From NCBI RefSeq assembly GCF_021018805.1, contig NC_086266.1, positions 5,456,001 to 5,520,000 on the forward strand: a stretch of 64,000 bases of DNA. Reading direction: 5' to 3'. The stretch comes from Prinia subflava. Its lineage: Eukaryota; Chordata; Aves; Passeriformes; Cisticolidae. The notes beneath the pieces are model-generated. The model had not been told where the DNA came from, did no database searches, and saw nothing but the letters and a program-made list of their open reading frames with translations. The position numbers were made by a program, and so were the translations under genes. Within the stretch, counting starts at the first letter, position 1. Each line of letters starts with the position of its first letter. Below, piece by piece: positions 24,235 to 37,894 of the stretch.

Positions 24235-26836
24235 GTCAGGAATCCTGCATCCCACCTGGAGCAGCAGCCAGCAGGGGCCAAGGGCCAGCACTCCCCCGAG
24301 CTAGGCAGGAGAGGCCAAGGTGGATCCCAGCAGGTTCTGTGCTCCCTCCTGAAGCAGGGTGAGGGTGGAGGCCTCACACTGCACATTCCCTGGCTGTGCA
24401 ATGGGGTGAGGACCAATTGCTGGCAGCACTCTGATTAAAAGCTGCCTCAGGAACATCCCCGTGTCCAGAGCAGGACAAGGGCTGTGTTGGAGCAGCTGTG
24501 ACACTGGGGATGAAGTTCTCCTGAAAGATATTGGGCAGCAGTGCCAGCAAGGACCTTTCTCCCTGCAACAAGGCTGCACCGAGCCCCCAGAGTGGGGAGA
24601 GGCTCTTCTCCCTTGCTCCCTTTATTCCCTGTGACTCCCAAAGAATGGAGAGGGTTCAACTCACTCTAGGAGATTCAGCAAAGAGAATGAGAGGGAAGTG
24701 AACTAATTAAAAGTGGCCATTCTATCTTTCAAAGACAAAGGGGTTTGATGTTTAGATGTAAAGAGTTTGTGAGCATAAATTTACACACACAGGCATGTGT
24801 ATTTATAAAAATATGTAAAAACCTTTGGCTGATGGAACAATAACAAGGTCAAACAGTAAATATTTATACCTGGAAGCCATCAATCTCATCTGTGCTGTGG
24901 CCTCTTGCCAAAACTGCCTTCAGAAGTAGTTTAGCTTGATATGGAGAGGATTGGTGAGTTGCTTGGATATTTTTTCTTCCTACTTTAATATTAATAGAGC
25001 GTTTATGTTTCCATCAATGTGTCCTTTGCCCTGGTTGATCCCTCCCCAGTCTCAACAGGAGCCAAGGGAACGTTTCTCTGCAGTCTGCAAAATCCACACA
25101 GGTGTCTGATTGGGTGGGCTGAAGTGTGGCCCTGGGGAGGGATAAAATTTGGGGAAGAGTGCCTGGAGTGGGGGCTGGCCTGACACTGTGTGCTGTGACA
25201 GCCCCACCCCAGCTCTCCACCACTCCCAGGATCAAGAACGTGGGAGGGGGCACCAGCACATCCTTGACAAACCCTTCCCAGGGAAAACCTGCTGGGAGAG
25301 CACCCTGTGTGCTGCAGAACCCTCCTGCATCCCCTGGGAGAGGCAGCAGCTCCAGGTTCCTGAAAGTCTCAGAGAGGTTCTCAGCAGAACAGAGGCTCTT
25401 CCTGGGAGAGGTGACCTGCAACAGGAGAAACCCTGTCCTGGGAAGGGATGGAATCCTCCCCAAGGGACGGCTGAAAGGAATCCAAGACACGGACAAGAAA
25501 TCAAGGATGAGAAATGGATGCCATAGGATGGGCCAGCAGGGACAGGCTGGGACAATCTTGTGCCTGGGAACAGCAAGCCTGGGGTCTGCTTGCACAGAGG
25601 GGTCCTGCAGCAAACAAACCAGAGCCCTGCCAGTGCCACTGAGCTGGCAGGGGTCAGGACTGTGCAGGCAGCTGTGCTTAGGCTGAGCTGGGTGCACAAA
25701 GCAGAGCAGGGAAGCTCTGTCCTCAGTGTCCCAGCCCTGCTGGGTGATGTTTGAGGAGCTTTCAAGACGTTCTGTGAGGGTCACTTCATCAGCCCTTGGG
25801 AGAGCAGGTGGCACTGAGGGACCCGCTCTGCCCTCTCTTGTCACCCCACAGGGATGTTCTCTGTACTGACACTGAAGGGGAGCCCTCAGTGACCATGAGC
25901 TGCTGTCCCTGCCTGCTGAGGGACCCCAGAGGGGCTGTCCCTGCCTCCCCAGGCTGAGCTCTCTGCTGCCCATGAGCAATTTGAGAAGAGGGAAGGGGTG
26001 AGCTACCCATGCCAAAGTGACATTTCCAGCAGGAATGCAGCTGCAGGCTGGGACTGCACTGTGTGTGAGCTGCAAAACAAGACTGCAGACCACCAGATCA
26101 CTCTGATCACCCTCAAAGACTTCCAGTTCCTGCATGGGAGATTCTCATCGAGTCAGGGAAGTTTGGGCCTTGCCAGAAGAAAAGAAATACTGGAGTCTTG
26201 ATGTTCACAGTGCCCACTCTCTGCACAGCAGTGGATTAGATTATCAGTGCTCATACACAGATAAATTTCTATACAGATCATATAAAAATGGAACCCTTAT
26301 ATGCTATCATAGCAAGCCTAAAACTCCAGTAATTGGTGCTAGATTAGCTCTGGCCTGGCATGCATTTAGAAGAAGCCCCCATCAACAGCCTCATGTTAAC
26401 TGGGAAGGAAAAATCCCAATTTGAGTCACTGACAGTTTTACAAAAAAAGAACATTATCTTCTCTGTGATGTCTGCTGGCAGGAGCTGTTAAACCACTTAT
26501 TTATAACTATCTTCCCAAAATGCTTTCCTGCTTGGAAGCCAAAGTAGAAATCCTGTTTGGTTTGTTGTCTTTAACCAAAGGATGCCGGTATTTCTGCTTC
26601 CAGCTGGCAAAAAGACTCAGAGCCCATGCCAGGCTTTGGTTGGGAATAGACTTGGCTTTCGAGGCGTGCTCACACAGGCACAGGAAGGCAGCCTTTGTCA
26701 GGCAACGATTTTGGAAGAGCCAGCAGATGGGTGTCAGGGGCAAGGCAGGGCAGTGGGCGGCGTCCTGGGGAGGGACAAGAGGGGAGGGGCAGGCAGGAAT
26801 CCACCCTGCTCAGCCAGAGGGATGGGATCACCGCAG
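24235..26836. other. Gene-free block with one long unassigned frame
   Basis: A 373-codon frame lies on the minus strand at 25014-26135, rich in Leu, Pro and Ser and matching no family I recognise. It probably arises by chance in GC-rich DNA. The interval 24670-25010 is AT-rich. No repeat was identified. Confidence 0.35.
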
Positions 26837-27072
26837 GAATCACAGAATCACAGAATCACCAGGTTGGAAGAGACCTCCAGGATCATCGAGTCCAACCCAT
26901 CCCTAACACCTCAGCTAAACCATGAGTGCCACATCCAGTCTTTGTTTAAACAGGGATGGTGACTCCACCACCTCCCTGGGCAGACCATTCCAATACTTTA
27001 TCACCCTTTCTGTAAAAATCTTCTTCCTAATACTCAACCTATATTTCCCTTGGCGCAGCTTGAGGCTGTGTG
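26837..27072 (-). mobile_element. CR1 LINE 3' fragment
   Basis: Starts GAATCACAGAATCACAGAAT then CACCAGGTTGGAAGAGACCT, CCAGGATCATCGAGTCCAAC and GATGGTGACTCCACCACCTC, to CTATATTTCCCTTGGCGCAG. Three tandem copies of the CR1 8-bp terminal repeat are present, so the 3' end is intact. Minus orientation, truncated at the 5' side. Confidence 0.93.
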
Positions 27073-29699
27073 AAGGGAGGAAGGAGGCTCAGGAGCTGCC
27101 CCAATGCTGTGTCCAGCACTTCAGGGAGGCCCAGACCCTCTCGTGAGCATCACCCCACAGCACTGAGCCCACCTGGCCTGGGCAGGCAGCAAAGGCAGCC
27201 CCAGGGTGCTTGGGCAGCTGAGAGGCTGATGGCAAGATCTGATGATTTATGGAGAGCTCTACAAAGCAGGCACTGACAGACAGTAAAAGGGATTTTTGGG
27301 AATTCCCAGGCTAGCAGAGGAAACCAGCAGGGCCAGCTAAGTCAGCTAAGTCACTGGGTGCAGTGCTTAAACTTGCTGTAATTCCATTAGTAAACACAAC
27401 ATACTCTTTGTGACCATTTTATTGTGTTGGTTTTGCTTGCTGTGGGGTTTCTATGCCATTCACTTAGGCCTGAGTATGATGAGTGACATGAATGTTTTAT
27501 GAGACACTCTTCATCTAGCTCATTTAAGAAAAGGTTTCCAAAACAGGCAGCTGCAGCCCTTCCCTCTGGAGAGCCCAGGGAGCAGAGGGGTGGCAGGAAG
27601 GGAATCACTGCTGAGGGAATGTAGGGGTGCCCCGGGGGCTTGGGGACACGTCGAGGCAGTGATGGGGCAGCTGGGATGTCACAGTGGGGTGGCTGCAGCA
27701 GCAGCAGGAGGTCCAACAGGCAGAACCAGGTGCCAAAGGAGCCAGGATGCCCTCCCTGCCCAGCAGAAGGGGTGGAGATGCTGCACCCTCCCCTCTGCTC
27801 CTCCACCCTGATGCTGCAGCACAGAGGGAGAGCTCCTGGGTCTTCCCACCCACCAGGGAGCCCTCGGGGATGAAAGGCACTGTAGAAATGACAGGGTTTG
27901 GGGTGCAGATGCTGTGAGAGAGGATGAGGACAGAGCTGGTTTCCTTAGCAGCAGCTGGTGGGGGTTTGGTTCCCCCTTCCCGATGTTGCCAGCCATGTGG
28001 ATGTGACTGTGGACTCAACACCCTGGGATTGGGCTAAACATCTGCAAACTCTCCAAAAATCTCAGCTGTGGGCAGGGGGAGTGACTGCACCCCTGCTGAG
28101 CCAGTGAGATTGGTGAGGGACAGGCAGGACATGCAGCAGTGCCACCCACGCTGCAGGACAAAGGGTCCTGGGCTTCCTCACTCCATCCTGGCACCCCCAT
28201 GGATATTCCAGGTGGGGCAAATCCTGTGCCTTGTGCTCAGCCCTGCTCCTGCACGGGCAGGGGGGAGCTAAGCCTGGCACAGTGGCTCAAAGGGATGCTG
28301 AAGGCATCACCCCGGGGGTGCTGGGGCCTTGGCTTGGCTGCATGAGCCCAAAACAGGCTGGGGGCAGCCCTGGGGGGGCAGCCAGGGGCTCAGAGGGAGG
28401 CTAAGAAAGAGAGGGTGCCCCCCTCTGTGGCAGCAGGACTGAGCTACCCCAAGGAATCATCAGGCACAGGATGTCCCTCCTTGCAGGAGGACAGGGTGCC
28501 CGTGGATCCAGGGATGGATGGCTTGGATGTCACCGCTTTGTGCTGCTGCTGGGAAAGGGACAAACACTGCTTTGTGTCCTCTGTGGCCATCAGGAAGGGA
28601 GAAAAAGCCCATCTCCAAGGCACTGGAGGGCTTTCCTTGGAAGAGGGTGCAGTGTTAGACTGGGTCTTGCCTCAGTGGCTTTGTGGGATGGCACCTGGCT
28701 CACATGGCTCTGTGGGACCCTGTGTCACCCTGCTCTTCCCCAGAGCAGTTTTCCCCTGGTGCTGAGGATGCAACAGCTCACCAGGGGCAGGGAGAGGCTT
28801 GGGGGACACCTGTCCCCTGCCTCATCCCCATGGCAGGTCCCACAGGAACATCCTGCACTGGAGCAGGGATGAACCACGAGCTGGACTTCCCCAGGCTGTG
28901 TCCTCCCCATCAGCCTGGCTTACCCCAGAGGAGGGAGCCTCCCTGCCTAAACCCTCGTGTGAGCACTGAGACACCAACGGGGGCTGCTGAGCAGCCAGAG
29001 GAGGATGAAGGGGAGGATGGAAGAAGTGGCTGGGACAGAGAGGATCTGCTACGAAGGATAAGTGGATGGGGGCATAAGAGAAAGTGCTGGACCATCCATC
29101 TGAACAGGAATTCTGCGTTTTCCAGTCCTCAGGCTGAGTGTGTGCAGCCTCACAGCTGCCATCTCCTCCCAGGCTTTGTAAAGCTTCTGCCTGGACTTCC
29201 TGACTGATGCTGAGAAAAACGATTTCTCTGGTGGGAGCCACACTTCTGCTAACATGAACTGCCCCAAGAGTGCAGCGTGCCAGCCACACAGGACCTTTCC
29301 CACCGCTCTCGTCCAGAGAGACAGAACCAGCTGGGTTTGGTGAAGACAGAGAGGAAGGAGACCTGCAATATCTCCAAGATGCTGCAATGGCTCTGGGGAC
29401 TACAGCAGTGCTAGGTTTGCCCCAGCAGGCTCTGGGCCATGCCAGGCTGCCCCCTTGGCCCTGCAGGTGACCAGCTCAGGTGCAGGACCCAGCTCACAGT
29501 GCCAGGCACTGAAGAGGAGCCCGGCTGAGTGACTGACACAGTGCAGGTGTCCAGGAGCATCCACCGTGCTAGGGCAGCCCATACAGAGGAGGAGGAGCCC
29601 CAGAGCAGCAGCCCCTGGGGACAGCATGAAATGACAGAGGCATGAAGACCACGGGGACCACAGGAGGTGGCAGAGGAGAGATGGCAGCACAGAATGACC
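27073..29699. other. Gene-free 3' flank or distal 3' UTR
   Basis: GC-rich non-coding sequence between a CR1 copy and the end of GABRA3. A minus-strand AATAAA at about 27418-27423 is a possible distal polyadenylation signal. The segment 28686-28752 is about 80 percent similar to 30546-30612 in intron 9. No coding exon is recognised. Confidence 0.4.
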
Positions 29700-29979
29700 T
29701 GCTCAGATGGGTGACAGCAGACTTAAGATGTTAGAGGCACAACTTGTTATGATCCCTTCTTTTTTTTTTTTTTGTAGCTTTCATCATCAAAGTAAAAGAA
29801 ACCAAAATATAGGTGGGATTAAATTAAAATCACAGTTTTGTTTACATTATAAAAGACATAATAATAATAATAATAGTGTAAACTGAACAATAATAATTAA
29901 ACAAAACCAGAAAAGAAGAAAGCCCTGGAGAATTCCTGCTGGGATGATGCTGACTGATGGAAGGTTTGTGTGACCGGTT
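29700..29979 (-). other. GABRA3: Probable proximal 3' untranslated region of GABRA3
   Basis: Immediately downstream of the stop the minus strand is AT-rich, with (ATT)n-type runs near 29862-29876 and a poly(A)-like stretch on the minus strand at about 29760-29774. I find no AATAAA on the minus strand in this interval. The nearest clear one I noticed is at about 27418-27423, which would give a UTR of about 2.5 kb. The extent is therefore inference; the UTR may continue further left. Confidence 0.4.
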
Positions 29980-30309
29980 CTATTGTTTGGGGATCATTCC
30001 CTTGATAGCTGACTCCCGGTTCACATAGGTGGCCCAGTAGACCAAGTTGAAAATGGCAAAGAGGACTGGGAAGACGATGCGGGACATCTTGTCTACCTTG
30101 CTGACGCTGTTGTAGGTCTTCTTGCTCTCGGGGAGCTTCTCCTCCAGCCGGGGCATCTTGGGGGGCACGCTGGTGGCCGTGGCAGTGACAGCAGCACTCT
30201 TGGAGATGGTGGGCAGGCCGGGCTCCTTGGCCATGTTCAGGGCGTAGGTGGTGCCCACGATGTTGTAGGTGTTGTTGGTTTTCTTGGCCAGCGCCACCGG
30301 CTCTTTTTT
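29980..30309 (-). CDS. GABRA3: GABRA3 last coding exon (exon 10): cytoplasmic loop, M4 and stop
   Basis: The acceptor is CCTCCCCTAG|AAAAAAGAG. The exon is 330 bp with TAG at 29980-29982. It starts [20 protein letters not shown], continues with the variable cytoplasmic M3-M4 loop ([20 protein letters not shown], then a Thr/Ala/Pro-rich segment and a Lys/Glu-rich segment), [20 protein letters not shown], and M4 (about [20 protein letters not shown]). It ends [13 protein letters not shown]. The [21 protein letters not shown] carboxyl end identifies alpha-3: alpha-1, -2 and -5 have [17 protein letters not shown] endings. The loop, which in the family binds trafficking and scaffold proteins such as gephyrin, is the least conserved part. 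No internal stop is seen. Confidence 0.97.
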   Translation of the reverse strand, partial: KKEPVALAKKTNNTYNIVGTTYALNMAKEPGLPTISKSAAVTATATSVPPKMPRLEEKLPESKKTYNSVSKVDKMSRIVFPVLFAIFNLVYWATYVNRESAIKGMIPKQ

Positions 30310-33300
30310 CTAGGGGAGGTGGAAGGGGGGAAACAAAGAAACAAAGAGACAAAGAGAGGTGAAGCGGCAGAGAACGGCTCGGGGAACGTCCCGTCCTCTG
30401 AGGTTACCTGTTTGTCCAGGTGAGGTGGTGGAGAAAGGTGTGAGGAGCAGCAGGGTGAGAGGGGAGGGATGTGCCTTGTGAAAGGAGGGTGGCAAAAGGA
30501 ATGACACCCCGTGCGGTCATCCTCGGGGAGGAACTGGATTTTCTGCTTGGCTGGCTCACGTGGCTCTGTGGGACAGCAGTGTCACCCTGCTCTTCCCAAG
30601 AGCCCCTTTCTGCTTCCTGGGTCCAGTGAGAGGAGGACACAGCACACAGGATTACAGCTTGATTTTATGTTTTAGTGGCAAAAAGCCACATTAAGACTAT
30701 ATGGGCAACAGCACTGCAGGATTTTTGCACCGTATTTCAATGCCCTGAGTTCCTCACAGGAACACCTTACAATTTAACATAATGATGTTCAAATTGCTTC
30801 TGGAACCCTTTAGAGCACCTCACAACCCACCCAGGCAAGGTACGGAACAGATGGAAGGCATTTGCACCCGCCAGGATTTCTGGAATGCTCAAAACAGCAC
30901 TAGAGGGCAGAGGGAAGCCTTTCCTCCTGCCTTCATACCCCAGGGATGCTGAAAATCAGGGGGGGTGAGGGAATCCCTCCCACAGGGCTCTGGGGGACAG
31001 CATAAAATGCAGAGGGAATGGCAAGAGAGGCCCTTGTGTGTCTGATGTGATGCCCTGAAGGATGAGGGTGAATGCTGGAGACAGTTGAGGTTCACAAGGA
31101 TGGGTGGGCAGGAAGATGCACCTAGGGGGTCATGACACCACTCTGGGGATCTTCCTGCTGCTGCCAAGGACCTGAGACCAGCTGCACTGTGTCACATAAA
31201 GCAACCCAACCCTACAAGGAGAAGGCCACTGCATGAAATCTGCACTCAGGTACCCCAGGGGTGCCCCCTGCTACACCAAGAGCCAGCACCAGCCACAGCG
31301 GTGCCTCCTGGTGGGACTCTGGTCTCCAAATTCAGAACAAAGTGTGCCTTTGGATGACTTTTTTTTCTGTTCAAAAGCAACAGGAACACAAGGTGAGGCT
31401 CATCCAGGCATCTCCCAGGGCTGCTGGGCATGAGGGAAGCACTTCAGGAGGAGAGTGCAGCCTGCAGGACCTGTCCCTGTCCTCACACTGCCCGGGGAAC
31501 TGGGCAGCACTGGGAGCTGCAAGGGTCAGACCTGCCCAGCCTCTGCTCTGCAGAGACAGTCCCAGGGCTTTGGCTCTCAGTGCTGTACTTCCATTTTAAA
31601 CGTGCCTACACTCACCATGGATATTCCTGGTTACCTTAGGAAATTTCCACAGTGATGTTCGGAGGGACACTAAAAGCAGATTTCTGTGCAATCTTTAACA
31701 CCCTCTCCAACAACACCACAGCCAGGCAGCCTTGTAATAATGCCAGCAATTACAAAAATTAACTTGTTAGGAGGAGGTCTAGATGTCTTCAGACTCCAGA
31801 CCAGACTAAACCACTGTTTGGACCATATTCATAGTATTTTATGGTCTTTAACAATTAACTGAGTCTGATTCTGCAGTCATTAGAGCCACATTAACGTGTT
31901 CCCTCTGCACAGCAGATGAACTTTTCCTGCTAAAGAACTAACAAGAAGCAAGTAAAGGGATAAAGAGGTTTCACCTATTAAAACACTTAAATATGCTGAA
32001 GTATGATTACTTATTAACACAGCTACAGGAGGCAATAAAATAATTAATAATCAGTAACGAAATGAAAAACAGATTGTTGTTCACAGAATGTAATTGGCAG
32101 TGCACTGTGATTATCTTAGCATTAATCAGCCATGTTATTCATTAGGGAAATAAGATGAATACAAGTGACATGACATTTTCAACCTGGACAGCTTTCCTGC
32201 CCCAGAGTTTGGGAAGTGGATCCATATGAAACAGAGCAAAGCCAGGCAAATCTGGGTGCTGTGGGTGGTGACAGCGAGCTGCTGCTCCCCATGCTGTGAT
32301 CCACAGACCCCAAGGATTAATTTGGGCTTCCCTGATCTCAGATCAGGTAGAGCAGAGGCTTGGGGACCTTCAGCCAGGGCCTTTTCCCTGCTGTCCATGG
32401 AGCCCTCACCCTGTCAGAGCTGGGAGCACCCGGAACCCCCACACTGCCCACACCAAGGCACGGCTGTGCTCTCGATGTGTTCTGCCCCTGAGATGTCAGA
32501 AGAAATGGTTCACCCTGTTTGCTGGGCTCTACTTTATAAATAAGGGTTTCAGGCAAGATTTTGACAATCAAAGAGACCAAATTGTGCTTGTTGCTGTCAG
32601 CTGCAAAGTAGCCCCCAGCCCTCACCCTGCACCTTCATCTGTGAGGAATTCCACATCCTCCTGAAACAGAAGGAAAGAGTGGATAAACAGGAGGAACCCC
32701 CACATTTGTTTGGAAAACTTGTCCTATTTAAAGCATCTATTTTGCAAAGCAATTCCTGCACTTAGGGCCCCATTGAGGCACAGGGAGACCGAATTGCTGC
32801 ACAAAGATGTCCCTGTGCTGCTCTCCTGAGGGAAAAGCTGTAAAATCTGGAGTAGAGATAAATTTGTTCCCTAGATAGTGCAGTCTGACACATTGTTCAG
32901 CAACATACACACTGCAAAATAATAGTATTTTTGCTAAATATTCTTGTCTTCGAGCCTCTCTGGTGAGGAACTAACAACTGAACATCTAAATTGTGGGAAC
33001 TACTGCTTCTGTCTATGATTTGCTTGAGATTTAGCTCTTTGTACCTACTCCTTGGCAGGAGAAAATTCAGATTGGAAGCACTATACCTCTGACAGGCAAC
33101 TCTGAAAGTCACCAGTATCTGCAGAACTTGGGAAATCGAAGTATTTGCCACTTATCATTCCAGAGGAAAATCACTTTAATGACCCCCAAGCAGCTCCAGT
33201 CTCTGACTTGTGTGTATCCCATAACTCAAAGCCCAGCAGCTGCACTTGCTGTTGCAGCAAAGGGATCACTCCTTCCCCAGACCAAGCCAAAATTCCTCCT

Positions 33301-33508
33301 GCAGCGTGCCAGAGACTATAATTCAGATTATATGGGACTAATCCCAATGCTTTTATGCTCCCTGGATCACCAGACAAAGAGGTTGGATGGATTAAATGAT
33401 CAGGCACACAGCACACAGTGATGAGAGAAAGAGGGCGAAATGCTGCTGAAGAATGATTCATGGACTGTACTGAAGGTGCTGAGGACATAAATCACTTGCA
33501 GTGTTATC

Positions 33509-33553
33509 ACAGAATCCATTAGGTTGGAAAAAACCTCCAAGATCCTCATGGAA
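33509..33553 (-). mobile_element. CR1 LINE, short 3' remnant
   Basis: TCACAGAATCCATTAGGTTG followed by GAAAAAACCTCCAAGATCCT. Only the terminal part of CR1 is recognisable. Confidence 0.75.
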
Positions 33554-36500
33554 ATCACGGAGATTGCAAGCGCAAGGAAAAGGACACATGGGCTGCAGAG
33601 CATGACCAGCAAGGGAAAGTCCCAGCAAAAACATATTGACCACAGTGAGGCAGACAAAAAAGAGAAGGGTCTGAACCATCCTGAGCCCTAAAGACTTCAC
33701 CCTGATTGAAAATGGTGGCCTGACAAGGTTGGTTCTTGTTCCTCTAAGATTGTAACAAAAATGCCACAAATGGAAAGAAACAAAGGAAAATGAAAAATTA
33801 TTCCCAAGGGAGCTGGATCAAAGGGCAAACTTGAGAAGTGCTGAGGAGTGGGTTGCACAAAAAGCCAGGCTTTACCCAGCCAGTAGAAAAGACACCTCAT
33901 GCATGTTTTTCTTAGTAAAAAGGACATTAAAAGCCCAGACCTAACCTCCCATGCACTGAAGAGCTATTTTCTTACAAAAAACCTAAAGATCCAGGATTAT
34001 TGCTCCATCCAAAGCATGTTCTGTTTTTATGCTTGTACTGGTTCTGTTGCTTCTTGGCACCCAGAATTTCAGGGCAATGTCATTCAGGCACAGATACCGA
34101 GCTAGATCAGGTTTTATGCACAGACAAGGCATTGCAGGCAGAAATGGATTTAAGTGCCTTCCACAAATCCAAATCTTCCATCCTGAGGAACAGACAACAC
34201 TTTTTGTGCTAAACTCACTGGTAAATGTCATCCTTGCAGTTTCCCAGCAGCAAAGTCACAGTTGCTTGTTCTCTCTTTGGATCCTCACTGTCACAGCCAC
34301 CCAAGAAATGACCTTGTTGTCTCCAGAGGTGGCCCTCCTTGTGGCTGGGATGGTGGATGGATCTCTCTGTCCAGACACAGCCCTTCTGCCCTGCAGTGGA
34401 TCCTTTTAACAAGGTATTTTCAGGATGCTGGAGATTGGGAGCTTTGCTGGCTACTGACCCCACCCATCTTTCCATCTCTTTGGCCTCTCTCCCATCTCAC
34501 ACCTTCCTCCTGATGATGTTTTATTTTTAAAAATCACCCTTCCTTTCCTAACAAGTTTTCCTCTTTGAACCCAAATACCTCTCTCCAATTTATCTGCACC
34601 TCTACTGTACAAAAAGAAAAACTTTTAATCTACAGTTAACAATTACTGATGGTAGGCTGGAAAGGCCTGGGAAATCTTTGGATCTAAGAAACATTAGTCA
34701 AACCTTATCAGAGCGAAGCTAAAGGGAATTTTTAGTGACCTCTATGGTGATATCTGCCTGCTTTTCACTGGAGAGCTGCAGAGAATGTGCAGAGCAGCTC
34801 CCAGCTAGAGCCAACTGTGGCTACAGCCAGAACACCATCATGATTTTATGATGCAGAGACCAGCAATTCACCAAGATCAGCCCAGCATTTTAGATTCTAC
34901 CTGAAAAAAAACCCCAGGTGCTCCCATCTAAACCAATGAGGTTGGCTGAGGAGGTGGAAAAAAGAATAAACACACTGGGGGTGTCTGTCAGCAACCAGCA
35001 GCTTTTCCATGGTAGTGATTTTGTCCAAGTGGGATGGGAAGCATTGCTGCTGCCTACACCGTTTTTTTTCATGTTCATGCAATCAAACCTGGAGTGAGGA
35101 TCCTTGCCATCATGCCAATAAAGAATATTACTTTTGGCTGGGGAGAAGGGTCTCCAGAACCAGGGCTCAGCCTGGGCTTGTCACTGGCAGTTTGACTCTT
35201 GATACAAACGTTTTAAAATGCCAAAGTTATTCTTCTACCTCTTCTTCCTTTTGTGGTTTCAACCACCTGGCTTGTCAATTGTTTCAGAAAGAGCTAATTA
35301 AAGGCAGGATCTGAGCCAATGAGGCACCTCCATTGCGTAGCAAATTCACTGCTTGGAAATACTCATTGGAATAAAGATGAAAAGCAAATATGTTGACACA
35401 TCGTATTCCTAAGCTCCCTGAAAGCCCATCACTCTTCAGGGAGCTCTGTGAGCTGCAGAGACTGGGAGTGAGTTTGCTTCTTCAGTAAAGATCAGAGATA
35501 GCTTGAAAAAGCATCCACAAATTTGGAGCCCTTCCTGATTCTCCAGGCTGATACCAATTGCAGCAAAGTCACGGAGAGCTCCCCCTCTGAAACATCCCTG
35601 GTGTTGCTTTGTTTTCTTGTTTGATTATCATGTGCAGGAACATTCTGTGTGCTCTTACCCTATTGTTTCAGCACTGTTAGTCTTGCAGTGCTGGGTCAGT
35701 GAATAAATTGAGGAACACGCTGCTTCTAAGATAAACTGCAGCTTTTGAGCCTTTCTTGCTTTTTCCGCCCAGTTCACGTAATTGCCCAAGGCCGTGTGAA
35801 TCCTGACTTTGTGCTGATTTGCCATTCCCTGGAAGGAACATCACTTTGAGGACCTGTCCTGCCTCTTCACTCATGCCCATGACTCAGGAAAGGCTTCTCT
35901 CATCTCTGGAGGCCAGGTTGGCATCACTGTTCATGGTGGAGGTGGAAGGCCATCACCTGACCCCCTGTGGATGCTTTCTGCCATGGGTCTGCTGCTCAGA
36001 CCACAGCTGCAAAAGCAAACAGACAGACAGAGTCCAGGAAAGACAAGAGAGAGGCATCCAACACCCAGTGATGGCTCCGTTCACCTTCTTTGACCTCCAC
36101 ACCAGAGAGATGACTGGCTGCTGTCTTCCCAAAAGTCTGCTGCAATTCTGTCAGGTGTTTAACACACAGCCCCACAACAATTTCCAACAACACATTAAAA
36201 TGCAAAGGAGAAAAATATAAAGGCTCCAGAACCAAGAACAAGGACAAAGCTGATTTTCAAATTGATTCAATAAATATAAACAAGGAGCAGCATGCTACAG
36301 TAAGCGATTTCTCTGCGCAGCCAAGATTAAATCAGTTCAGAGGGAGGGGGGTGCGAGCAGGGGTAGCGGAGCCTGTCAGGATGAAGCTGCCAGGGAGGCT
36401 GATCCCGAGTGGGGAGGGAAAACGTGGGTGATGCCAGGCATTAATCTGCTGCCAGTTGGCGTTTGGGATTGCTGGCTCCCACCCACCCTCTGTGCCCGGG

Positions 36501-36625
36501 CTCACAGAGCAGCAGCTGCTGGCAGCTGTGGGCAATGGCACCAGTGACAGAGCTGGCCAAGGGACACGGCTCAGTGCGTGTCCTGGGGCATATTTGGGTT
36601 TTTTGGCATGCTAGCAACAAAGAAT

Positions 36626-36690
36626 GGGGTTGGGAGGCTGGGTTGGGTTGGTCCATTGGTTTGGGAGGGTTGGGTTGGGGTTTGGGTTGG
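36626..36690 (+). other. G-run cluster (possible G-quadruplex)
   Basis: Nine runs of three or four G separated mostly by TT or TTT spacers (GGGTTGGG pattern), resembling degenerate telomeric repeats. The plus strand is the template strand of GABRA3, so the transcript carries the C-rich complement. It lies about 330 bp downstream of the exon 9 donor. Confidence 0.6.
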
Positions 36691-36884
36691 AGAGAAAAAG
36701 AAGGAGACACAAGACCACCAGCGGAGCAAACCCAAAGCACGGATGCGTCCACGTTCCCTCTGGCAAACAGCCCCACAGAGGACAGAGGGCAGAGCCAGCA
36801 GCCATGCCTGGGTGTTTCCCTCCAGCTAAGCACACCAACCAGCCCAGGCCATTCCTCCCCAGCCCTCAAGAACCGCTGCAGTCA

Positions 36885-37894
<1,010 letters not shown>

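Noticed and set aside
23779..24304. Thr-rich plus-strand frames suggesting a mucin-like protein
   Set aside because: They are produced by the 33-bp minisatellite, change frame at the shortened fourth copy, and lack a start context, signal peptide or splice sites.
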